Shown: positions 25,880 through 32,673 of the stretch, piece by piece | Layout: the number at the start of each line of letters is the position of its first letter | Position numbering within the stretch: the first letter of the stretch is position 1 | Source: an uncultured Alistipes sp. | GTDB taxonomy: Bacteria > Bacteroidota > Bacteroidia > Bacteroidales > Rikenellaceae | NCBI GenBank assembly: GCA_900546065.1 | Contig: URBK01000006.1 | Coordinates: forward strand, 62,001-126,000 | DNA: 64,000 nt | Direction of reading: 5' to 3' | The notes under the pieces: model-generated | What the model was told of the DNA's origin: nothing | Databases searched by the model: none | The model's input: only the letters and a program-made list of their open reading frames with translations | Program-made: the position numbers and the translations under genes

Positions 25880-26650
25880 ATGAAAAAGGTATTATTCATG
25901 GCTGCTTTGGCATCGGCTGCGATGCTTGCAAGCTGCGGCGGCAACGCCACCAAGAAGACTGCCGAGAAAGAGGCCGAGGACGACGCCAATACCGTTGTCC
26001 TGTTCGACGGCACCAGCCTCAAGGGTTGGAGAGGATACAACAAGACCGAGGTGCCCTCACGTTGGGTCATCGAGGACGGCTGCCTGAAATTCAACGGCTC
26101 GGGCGGCGGTGAGGCTCAGGCCGGCGACGGCGGCGACCTCATCTTCGACCAGAAGTTCAAGAACTTCGAGCTGGAGCTCGAGTACAAGGTTGCCAAAGGC
26201 TCTAACTCTGGTATATTCTATCTGGCACAGGAGGTTCCCAATCAGCCTATCTACATCTCGGCTCCCGAGTATCAGGTTCTCGACAACGAGAATCACCCCG
26301 ACGCCAAGTTGGGCGTAGACGGCAACCGCATGTCGGCATCACTCTACGACATGATCCCCGCAAAGCCGCAGAACGCAAAGCCCTACGGCGAGTGGAACAA
26401 GGTCAAGATCCTCTGCTACAAGGGTACGGTTGTTCACTACCAGAACGACGTAGCCGTTGTTGAGTATCACTTGTGGACTCCCCAGTGGAAGGAGCTGCTC
26501 GACAAGTCGAAGTTCAGCAAGGACAAGTGGCCCGAGGCATACGATCTGCTGCTCAACTGCGGCGGTGAGAACCACGAGGGTTACATCGGCCTGCAGGATC
26601 ACGGCGACGATGTGTGGTTCCGCAACATCAAGGTCAAGATCCTCGAGTAA
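25880..26650 (+). CDS. DUF1080 (3-keto-disaccharide hydrolase family) lipoprotein
   Basis: 256 residues. Lipoprotein signal with lipobox AMLASC (Cys about residue 19), then the concanavalin-like beta-sandwich of PF06439: LFDGTSLKGWRGYN, FELELEYKVAKGSNSGIFYL, EYQVLDNENHPDAK, EWNKVKILCYKGTVVHYQND, and the C-terminal GYIGLQDHGDDVWFRNIKVK. This family hydrolyses or lyses 3-keto-glycosides made by Gfo/Idh enzymes. Co-directional and 33 bases after the oxidoreductase; together with the TIM-barrel gene they make a plausible oxidation-elimination pathway for glycosides. A terminator follows. Confidence 0.9.
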   Translation: MKKVLFMAALASAAMLASCGGNATKKTAEKEAEDDANTVVLFDGTSLKGWRGYNKTEVPSRWVIEDGCLKFNGSGGGEAQAGDGGDLIFDQKFKNFELELEYKVAKGSNSGIFYLAQEVPNQPIYISAPEYQVLDNENHPDAKLGVDGNRMSASLYDMIPAKPQNAKPYGEWNKVKILCYKGTVVHYQNDVAVVEYHLWTPQWKELLDKSKFSKDKWPEAYDLLLNCGGENHEGYIGLQDHGDDVWFRNIKVKILE

Positions 26651-26672
26651 GACCTGACAAGCCGAAACGAAA

Positions 26673-26703
26673 GGAGCTGCCCTATTCGGGCGGCTCTTTT
26701 TTA
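26673..26703 (+). terminator. Terminator after the DUF1080 gene
   Basis: GAGCTGCCC, loop TATTC, GGGCGGCTC and a run of T: a 9-bp stem with one mismatch. It closes the tat/keto-glycoside region. Confidence 0.8.
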
Positions 26704-26753
26704 TCGGCACGCATTAACCGCACGCAAAGCGACGACGGGAAATCTTTTATCGC

Positions 26754-26761
26754 TACATTTG
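26754..26761 (+). promoter_or_regulatory. -7 element upstream of the membrane protein gene
   Basis: TACATTTG, exact TAnnTTTG match; no TTG at -33. Its position excludes the upstream ATG at 26759 as start and supports 26789. Confidence 0.45.
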
Positions 26762-26788
26762 CAACAGTACTACACAAATCCCATATAC

Positions 26789-27523
26789 ATGACCAGAATA
26801 CTCCTATACGCCACTCTCATATCGTGCCTCGTCTCGGCCATACTGTATGTATACATACGTTTCCACCGAACCCCGAAAGAGGACAAATGGTACGACACGA
26901 TAGTCTACATACTGTGGCCCCTGCTGGCCACTTGCGTAGGTGTCGTGTTCGCCCTGTGGATCGACCGCGACGAGACCTCCCGACGTCAACGCGAGGCTAC
27001 AGTGAAGACGCTGACCCTATGCGTACTCGACGCCAACAACACATTGGAACTGATCGGCCGCGCCGCCGATACGGCCGCAAAGCACAACGACGGCACACCG
27101 TCTCTCGACACATACAGGAAGGCGCGCACGCTGCTCGAACGCTTCGGAATGCCATATCCTGACGTGATACAGAGCCTGCTGCTGAGCGAAAGTACACTTA
27201 CGAACTGCTCCACGGCATACCTCGAGACCGTCATGCGCGAGTTGAACAAATTGAAACAGCTGAAGGCAACGATGAACAGGGAGATGCCGGACGAGATGTT
27301 TTTCCGCTGCATCGACAGCTACCACATAGCGCTTGAGGAGATACTGGACCTCACGTGCAACGAAATAAACTACATCAACGGACTGATGTCGCAAAGTTCC
27401 CATGACCGCCAGATAGATATAGTCATGCAAGGGGAACGGCGTACCAAACTGCTCGACAGCAATGCCCGACTTCGGAGCCAGATACTTGAGCAGGACGTGG
27501 CACAACCCGACAGCAGCAGATAG
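26789..27523 (+). CDS. Membrane protein of unknown function
   Basis: 244 residues, not recognised. Two membrane helices at the N-terminus (ILLYATLISCLVSAILYVYI and TIVYILWPLLATCVGVVFALWI) are separated by a short charged loop (HRTPKEDKWYD). The remaining 180 residues are soluble and mostly helical with coiled-coil character (LETVMRELNKLKQLKATMNREM, QIDIVMQGERRTKLLDSNARL). The topology suggests a cytoplasmic helical domain on a hairpin anchor. Alone on its strand; the downstream neighbour is convergent. Sequence alone does not support a function. Confidence 0.7.
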   Translation: MTRILLYATLISCLVSAILYVYIRFHRTPKEDKWYDTIVYILWPLLATCVGVVFALWIDRDETSRRQREATVKTLTLCVLDANNTLELIGRAADTAAKHNDGTPSLDTYRKARTLLERFGMPYPDVIQSLLLSESTLTNCSTAYLETVMRELNKLKQLKATMNREMPDEMFFRCIDSYHIALEEILDLTCNEINYINGLMSQSSHDRQIDIVMQGERRTKLLDSNARLRSQILEQDVAQPDSSR

Positions 27524-27600
27524 CAGCCCGTATCTTCACCGCCAAAACATCTGACGTGCAGGCCATCATGGTCTGCACGTCAGACTTATACAGCCACACC

Positions 27601-29853
27601 CTACATGGCGTAACTCAGCGTCAGACCCAGTTGACGGGGTTTGCCGTGGCTGAAGAAACTGTTGCCTACCGACTTGAAATAGAAGGTATAGAAATCCGTT
27701 CCCGTGAGGTTGCGGCCCCAAAGCGAAAGCGTGAAATCCCCCTTGCGCAACTCGACCGACGCCCCGAGCTGGGAATAGAAATTCTGGTACAGCGAGTTGC
27801 TCTCGTTCCAATAAATCTTGCCCGCACCCTGCCATGAGCAGTTCACAACCACATCGTCCAGCATACGCGCCCCGACATGCAGGCGATAGGTCGCACCCAG
27901 AGAGACGGTATTGCGCGGAGCGTAAGGCAGTACGTTGCCAGCATAGTCGGCCTCGCCATCGTCGAACTTCACAAAACGTGCATCCGTAAATCCGTAGCTG
28001 CCCCATACGCCCAGACGTGTCGTCGGGTTCCACGAAAGCGACACCTCGACACCGCGGCTGCGCGAGCGGCCAGCGTTAGACATCATACGTCCCGTCGTGG
28101 TACCCTCGGGAAAGACCGTGAGCTGCTGGTCGCGACACTCTATCCAGAAGAGCGAAAAATCCGTCCTCACGCGCCCCTCGGCAAAGGCAAGGTGTCCGCC
28201 CGCCTCGTAATTCCAGCTGTATTCGGGCTTGTATGTGGTAGCCGAAGCCTCGTTGTATGGCGACGGCTGCGCAGGCATACCCATATCCTCCATCATGGCC
28301 GCCATCAGGCGGTTCTGGAGTATGTCGGAGAAGATCTGGGTGTTGAATCCGCCCGCCTTGTATCCGCGCGAGGCCGCAACATAAAGCTCACCGGCGCCCG
28401 TCGAGAAGTTGACGGCGAACTTCGGCAACAGCTCCAGAAAATCCATACGCTCGCGTCCCGCAAAGGGCATCGACAGCTCCTTGAACTGCGGCATCATGGG
28501 GCTCAGACGATAATGTATCGAGGTGTAGTTGTCGTAATCCATACGCGAAGCCTCATAGTCCAGACGCAGGCCCGCCGTAAAGCGCCAACGCCCCGCACGC
28601 AGCGACGACTCGTGATAGAGGGCCAGACCGTAGGTCGGGATCTTGAAGTTGCTCGCTATGTCGAACGCGCTCTCCTCGATCATAAGCTCCGCCCACGGCA
28701 TTACGCTCTGTATGCCGGCATTTGCCGCACCGAGTATCAGATCGCCGATGCCGTCCTCGAGGAAGGTTACGGGAGCCTCCATACGCAGACGCTTGTAGAA
28801 ACCGTAGGCACCCGTGATCCACTGCCAGCGGCGGCTGTCGTCATTGCTGCGCAGCACGATATCCTCAGTCAGGGCGTGCTCGCGCTGCTGCTGCACGAGC
28901 GTAAATAGCGACCGCGGCGTGAAGTCGTTGTCGATAAGCATACGGTCATAAAGGTACTGGTATCCCGTAGCCGAGGTGAAGAGCATCTTCTCTCCCTCGT
29001 GCTTGACAACGAAGCCGTCCGTGACATTCACACGCTCGTAGCTGTTGGGGCCGTTGTAGTTTACGGGCGAGACCGTACCGCTCTCCTCGTCATAGAGGCA
29101 ATAGGCATATCCCCCCTCGAGACTCGATCCGACAGAGGCGACGTTGTCTATCGACCAGCCGTCAGCCCCCTGCCATACCATACGCACACGTCCGCCAGCG
29201 CTGTGTCCGCGGTCGCAGTCGCTGCCGTCGTATGCGTTGTCGAAGAAGCCGTCGGTGCGGGTATAGAATCCTCCGACCGAGATGCCGAAATTGTCCGACA
29301 CGCGCCCGTAATACGAAGCCTTGGCCCGAACCGTATTACCCGTACCGTACTCGGCAGAGGCACGCACGCCACTATATCCCAACGGCGAGAGTGTATAGAT
29401 GTTCAGTTGGCCCCCGATGGTATTGCGGCCGTAGAGCGTACCCTGAGGGCCGCGCAGAACCTCGATGCGAGCGATATCGAAGAGATCGAAATCGTAGCTG
29501 TTCTTATTGAGGTAAGGTATCTCGTCGACATTGACCCCCACGACCGGTTGGTCGATGCGGGCGCCGAAGCCGCGAACATATATCGACGAGGTCATACGCG
29601 AACCGTAGTCGGGCTGGTAGAAGTTCGGAACCACGGCCGAGAGATCCTTCACCGAGAGCACCCGCTCGCGCTCGATGGCCGCAGGGCTCAATACCGTTGA
29701 AGAGATCGGCTGCCGCCGAAGTGAGAAAGTTTGTTTGGCGGCCGGCGCCACCACCGTCACCTGCTCGATATTCTGGAGCGTATCGACGGGTTCGGGCGCA
29801 AGGTCATCGGGACCGCCGCCCGCAAGGGTCAGTAGTGCTAAAAGTAATTTCAT
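27601..29853 (-). CDS. TonB-dependent outer membrane receptor
   Basis: 750 residues. Short signal peptide (MKLLLALLTLAGGG). A plug domain begins near residue 45: LSVKDLSAVVPNFYQPDYG, VRGFGARIDQPVVGVNVDEIPYLN, IEVLRGPQGTLYGRNTIGGQLNIY. A long beta-barrel follows and ends in the aromatic/Met C-terminal strand LGLTLSYAM. It lacks the carboxypeptidase-like N-domain and a SusD partner, so it is not a SusC-type glycan importer; siderophore, haem, cobalamin or another small ligand is likely. Divergent from a LuxR-type regulator only 86 bases away, sharing a control region with a perfect inverted repeat. No riboswitch fits in that short region. Confidence 0.9.
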   Translation of the reverse strand: MKLLLALLTLAGGGPDDLAPEPVDTLQNIEQVTVVAPAAKQTFSLRRQPISSTVLSPAAIERERVLSVKDLSAVVPNFYQPDYGSRMTSSIYVRGFGARIDQPVVGVNVDEIPYLNKNSYDFDLFDIARIEVLRGPQGTLYGRNTIGGQLNIYTLSPLGYSGVRASAEYGTGNTVRAKASYYGRVSDNFGISVGGFYTRTDGFFDNAYDGSDCDRGHSAGGRVRMVWQGADGWSIDNVASVGSSLEGGYAYCLYDEESGTVSPVNYNGPNSYERVNVTDGFVVKHEGEKMLFTSATGYQYLYDRMLIDNDFTPRSLFTLVQQQREHALTEDIVLRSNDDSRRWQWITGAYGFYKRLRMEAPVTFLEDGIGDLILGAANAGIQSVMPWAELMIEESAFDIASNFKIPTYGLALYHESSLRAGRWRFTAGLRLDYEASRMDYDNYTSIHYRLSPMMPQFKELSMPFAGRERMDFLELLPKFAVNFSTGAGELYVAASRGYKAGGFNTQIFSDILQNRLMAAMMEDMGMPAQPSPYNEASATTYKPEYSWNYEAGGHLAFAEGRVRTDFSLFWIECRDQQLTVFPEGTTTGRMMSNAGRSRSRGVEVSLSWNPTTRLGVWGSYGFTDARFVKFDDGEADYAGNVLPYAPRNTVSLGATYRLHVGARMLDDVVVNCSWQGAGKIYWNESNSLYQNFYSQLGASVELRKGDFTLSLWGRNLTGTDFYTFYFKSVGNSFFSHGKPRQLGLTLSYAM

Positions 29854-29886
29854 ACGGCAAAGGTAGTCACACGACCCATGCGGCGC

Positions 29887-29906
29887 AACTATAACATTTT
29901 ATAGTT
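29887..29906. promoter_or_regulatory. Inverted repeat between receptor and regulator genes
   Basis: AACTATAA CATT TTATAGTT: 8-bp perfect arms with 4-base centre, in the 86-base divergent region. It lies 33 bases upstream of the receptor ATG and about 20 bases upstream of the regulator -7 element. Likely operator for the LuxR-type protein or another dimeric regulator. Confidence 0.55.
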
Positions 29907-29927
29907 TTGGCATAACGGCGGAATCAC

Positions 29928-29935
29928 TATCTTTG
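29928..29935 (+). promoter_or_regulatory. -7 element of the LuxR-type regulator, very close to its ATG
   Basis: TATCTTTG exact match; TTG at 29907-29909 with an 18-base spacer. Only four bases separate it from the ATG at 29940, so the transcript would be leaderless or nearly so. Confidence 0.55.
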
Positions 29936-29939
29936 TAAC

Positions 29940-30548
29940 ATGGAAACGAAGCCCAAAATAGTGGTCATACACCCCAATTCGTTGTGCTGCATGGCCATGC
30001 GCACCATTATCACCGACATCGCCCCCTTCATCGGGGCCTTCCGCTCGGTCGAGACGGCCACGTACAACTCCATGGAGGAGTTCCGCGCCGACAATCAGTG
30101 CCATGCCATACACTATTTTGTCGCGGCCGAGGTTCTGGTCGAGAACCTGCCATTCTTCGCCCCGCAATACCGCCGCTGCATCGTCCTCACCGAGGGCGGT
30201 AATCCGGCCGATGTCCCGTCAGAGTTCCGTACGGTGGATATCACACGCCCCGAGCGCGAACTGCTCAAGGCGTTCCTCTCGTTGCAGGGCGCCGCACACG
30301 CCGCACACGGCATAATGCCCCACCCCGCCCCAGACTATGCCGAGCTGCTCTCGCAACGCGAAAAGGATGTGCTGGCCCTCACCGTAAAGGGATATATAAA
30401 CAAGGAGATCGCCGACACGCTCAACATATCCACCGCAACCGTCATATTCCACCGCCGCAACATTGCCGAAAAACTCGGCACACGCTCCGTCGGCCGCATG
30501 ACCATATATGCCGTCATGAACGGTATTGTCGACATGCACGAACTTTGA
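29940..30548 (+). CDS. LuxR/NarL-type regulator with degenerate receiver-like domain
   Basis: 202 residues. The N-terminal 115 residues have the alternating pattern of a receiver domain (KIVVIHPNSLC, IHYFVAAEVLV, RRCIVLTEGG) but no acidic pocket and no phospho-acceptor Asp. The C-terminal region (about 137-200) is a LuxR HTH: LLSQREKDVLALTVKGYINKEIAD, LNISTATVIFHRRNIAEKLG, and RSVGRMTIYAVMNG. It is divergent from the TonB receptor and probably controls it. This arrangement (orphan LuxR regulator next to a TonB receptor) is familiar in Bacteroidales. The ligand or partner cannot be inferred. Confidence 0.82.
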   Translation: METKPKIVVIHPNSLCCMAMRTIITDIAPFIGAFRSVETATYNSMEEFRADNQCHAIHYFVAAEVLVENLPFFAPQYRRCIVLTEGGNPADVPSEFRTVDITRPERELLKAFLSLQGAAHAAHGIMPHPAPDYAELLSQREKDVLALTVKGYINKEIADTLNISTATVIFHRRNIAEKLGTRSVGRMTIYAVMNGIVDMHEL

Positions 30549-30603
30549 TATACGGGTGCCATTAATCCACTAATGATATATTACGGCGAAGGCATCCTGC
30601 CGA

Positions 30604-30664
30604 GCCAAATCCTAAAAAACTGCGTTTTTCTATTTGTCTCTGCGCTCGGCTTTTCGTATCTTTG
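30604..30664 (+). promoter_or_regulatory. First copy of a duplicated promoter module
   Basis: A 61-base unit: GCCAAATC, an AAAAAC tgc GTTTTT dyad, TTG at 30634-30636, 20-base spacer containing TCTCTGCGCTCGGC, and TATCTTTG at 30657-30664. It is a full-consensus promoter. Repeated almost exactly 93 bases downstream. Confidence 0.75.
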
Positions 30665-30696
30665 ACTTCGTCTTAGATAGGAGGCGCCTCGGCATA

Positions 30697-30756
30697 GCCA
30701 AATCTGAAAAACTGCGTTTTTCTATTTGTCTCTGCGCTCGGCTTTCACTATCTTTG
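30697..30756 (+). promoter_or_regulatory. Second copy of the duplicated promoter module
   Basis: A 60-base unit with the same elements: dyad, TTG at 30726-30728, 20-base spacer, TATCTTTG at 30749-30756. The predicted start near 30763 leaves about 47 bases to the nitroreductase ATG at 30810. Differences from copy one are confined to the C/T-rich flanks of the dyad and the last bases before -7. Confidence 0.8.
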
Positions 30757-30809
30757 TAAAGATCGATCGCCGCAGAGGCATCGACAACGTCAACCAATAC
30801 CCTACGACT

Positions 30810-31454
30810 ATGAAAAGACTATTGATGATTACGGCATTCACGGCCTTCGCCGCCGCAGGATGCGACGCCCAGCAGACCCCGTCGGGCGACGCCGCAGCTC
30901 CGCAGAAGAATCAGGTCATAGAGACCATCATGGCACGCCGCAGCATCCGTGCCTACAAACCCGAACCCGTCCCGCACGATATACTCGACCAGATACTCGA
31001 GTGCGGCATCAACGCCCCCAACGGCATGAACGCCCAGCAATGGGAGGTGCGCGTGGTAGACTCGAAAGAGTGGCTAGACAATGCCACCGCCGCGTACAAG
31101 AAGACCGTCGCCGGAACTCCGGCCGAGAAGTCGGTAGCCGACCCCTCGTTCGTCAACATGTTCCGCAACGCCCCAACCGTCATCTTCATCGCCCACAAGC
31201 CCGGAGGCTGCACACAGGTCGACTGCGGACTTATGGCCGGCAACATGGTCACGGCGGCACAATCGCTCGGCATAGGCTCGGTCTGCATGATGGGCCCGCT
31301 CGGATTCTTCTCCACGCCCGAAGGCAAGCCGTTCCTCGAATCGCTGCAACTGAGTGAGGGATACGAACTTCTACTCTGTATAGGCATGGGATATGCCAAC
31401 GAACAGCCTGCCGCAAAGCCCCGAAACCGCGACGTTATTAAATATATTAAGTAA
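30810..31454 (+). CDS. Nitroreductase-family lipoprotein
   Basis: 214 residues. Lipoprotein-type signal (MKRLLMITAFTAFAAAGC, Cys about residue 18). Then the FMN-dependent nitroreductase fold: IETIMARRSIRAYKPEPVP (FMN phosphate-binding RRSIR), INAPNGMNAQQWEVRVV, and the C-terminal GMGYANEQPAAKPRNRDVIKYI. Family members reduce quinones, flavins or nitro compounds with NAD(P)H. An exported lipidated form is unusual, because NAD(P)H is cytoplasmic, so the electron donor is unclear. The upstream frame back to 30726 is excluded by the promoter. Confidence 0.82.
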   Translation: MKRLLMITAFTAFAAAGCDAQQTPSGDAAAPQKNQVIETIMARRSIRAYKPEPVPHDILDQILECGINAPNGMNAQQWEVRVVDSKEWLDNATAAYKKTVAGTPAEKSVADPSFVNMFRNAPTVIFIAHKPGGCTQVDCGLMAGNMVTAAQSLGIGSVCMMGPLGFFSTPEGKPFLESLQLSEGYELLLCIGMGYANEQPAAKPRNRDVIKYIK

Positions 31455-31482
31455 ATACCCGCATATTTATGCGCCCGAAATT

Positions 31483-31512
31483 TTGAATTCTCCGCAAATA
31501 GCGATATATTTG
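31483..31512 (+). promoter_or_regulatory. Promoter of the aromatic amino acid operon
   Basis: TTTTG with TTG at 31483-31485, 19-base spacer, TATATTTG at 31505-31512: full consensus. The predicted start near 31519 lies about 36 bases before the leader peptide ATG and 180 bases before pheA. Confidence 0.75.
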
Positions 31513-31554
31513 TCGTCGAATAAAAGGTTCCACAAATTACGAGCGAAAACGGAT

Positions 31555-31620
31555 ATGAATTCTTTCTTTTATAAGCGATTTTATCACTACCGTGTGAACG
31601 GTCAGGAGGTCGCGTGTTAA
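31555..31620 (+). CDS. Phe/Tyr-rich leader peptide of the aromatic operon
   Basis: An ORF of 21 codons starting MNSFFYKRFYHYR. Six of residues 4-12 are Phe or Tyr (codons F4, F5, Y6, F9, Y10, Y12), matching the end products of the operon downstream. Stop TAA at 31618-31620. It has all the marks of a ribosome-mediated attenuator leader: it lies between promoter and terminator, and its 3' codons contain GGTCAGGA (31600-31607), complementary to the first arm of the downstream terminator. Too short to be found by ordinary gene calling. Confidence 0.75.
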   Translation: MNSFFYKRFYHYRVNGQEVAC

Positions 31621-31685
31621 AAAAGAAGAGTTTATGAACGATGATATTGATCCTGACCTGTGCGAACAAGGTCAGGATTTTTTTT
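31600..31685 (+). promoter_or_regulatory. Transcription attenuator (antiterminator/terminator pair)
   Basis: Segment 2, GGTCAGGA (31600-31607), segment 3, TCCTGACC (31651-31658) and segment 4, GGTCAGGA (31670-31677). Segment 3 can pair with 2 (antiterminator) or with 4 (terminator). The 3:4 hairpin is ATCCTGACC TGT GCGA ACA A GGTCAGGAT, with a GCGA tetraloop and one bulged A, followed by eight T. ACCGT/ACGGT (31589-31593, 31598-31602) can form a small 1:2 hairpin. A ribosome stalled on the first aromatic codons leaves segment 2 free; a ribosome at the stop codon covers it. Confidence 0.78.
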
Positions 31686-31698
31686 AACGCAATTTTTT

Positions 31699-32508
31699 AT
31701 GCTGAAAGTAGCCATACAGGGATACGAGGGTTGTTTCCACCAGATCGCGGCCAATAAATATTTCGGCCGCCAGATAGAGATCCTGCCGAACAACACCTTC
31801 CGAGGCGTGGCCGCCGCCGTCAAGAACGGTACGGCCGATATGGGCGTCATGGCCATCGAGAACTCTATCGCCGGATCGATCATCGCAAACTACAGCATCC
31901 TGCAAGATGCGAACCTGCAGGTCGCTGGCGAAGTCTACCTGCCCGTGATGCAGAACCTCATGGCCCTGCCCGGAGTATCGATGGACGACATCCGCGAGGT
32001 GGAATCACATCCCATGGCCCTGCTGCAGTGTGTCGATTTCCTCGACCGCCATCCGTGGAAGCTCATCGAAAGCGAGGACACGGCTCTCAGTGCCCGACAC
32101 ATCGCCGAAAAGGGTCTGCGCCACACCGCCGCCATAGCCAGCGAGTTGGCCGCCGAGATGTTCGGGCTGCAGATCCTCGCCCCCGAGATAAATACAATAA
32201 AGAGCAACTATACGCGTTTTATGATCCTCAAGCGGCACGACCACAACATCGACCCCCATGCCAACAAGGCGTCGCTCTACTTCAAGACCGACCACCGCGA
32301 AGGGTCGCTGCTGCGGGCGCTGAGCCAGCTCAACGGCATAAACCTCTCGAAGTTGCAGTCGTACCCCATACCGAGCGAACCGTGGCACTACCTCTTCCAC
32401 ATAGACCTCGAGTTCCGCTGTCTGGACGACTACATCTCGAATCTCGACCGTCTGCAGCAAGCAACCGAAGAGGTACACGTGTACGGGGTCTACCGCAGCG
32501 GCAAATAG
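31699..32508 (+). CDS. pheA: Prephenate dehydratase
   Basis: 269 residues. The catalytic domain starts with VAIQGYEGCFHQIAANKYF and includes NTFRGVAAAVKNGTADMGVMAIENSIAGS and the ESEDTALSARHIAEKG region, then the ACT regulatory domain from about 190 (KASLYFKTDHREGSLLRALSQLNGINLSKLQSYPIPSEPWHYLFHIDLE), where Phe is expected to bind (ESRP-type motif as LQSYPIPS). Converts prephenate to phenylpyruvate. First structural gene of the aromatic operon, 14 bases after the attenuator. Start is the ATG at 31699; the upstream in-frame ATG at 31660 lies inside the terminator. Confidence 0.93.
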   Translation: MLKVAIQGYEGCFHQIAANKYFGRQIEILPNNTFRGVAAAVKNGTADMGVMAIENSIAGSIIANYSILQDANLQVAGEVYLPVMQNLMALPGVSMDDIREVESHPMALLQCVDFLDRHPWKLIESEDTALSARHIAEKGLRHTAAIASELAAEMFGLQILAPEINTIKSNYTRFMILKRHDHNIDPHANKASLYFKTDHREGSLLRALSQLNGINLSKLQSYPIPSEPWHYLFHIDLEFRCLDDYISNLDRLQQATEEVHVYGVYRSGK

Positions 32509-32673
32509 CCCCGCCGGCTGACTTATAAATACAGGAACGGCGCACGGACGCCGCTGCAAATATATAATGGGCAAGACCGGAAAGCACGGACACGAATGGC
32601 CGCCCGCCGATGGAATGATAAGGAAAAACAACGAAAAGCTTAAACGAAATATTAACTCTAAAAACTGAAGATT

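Noticed and set aside
29854..29939. Riboswitch upstream of the TonB receptor
   Set aside because: Only 86 bases lie between the two divergent starts, too short for a cobalamin or other large aptamer, and no conserved core is visible.
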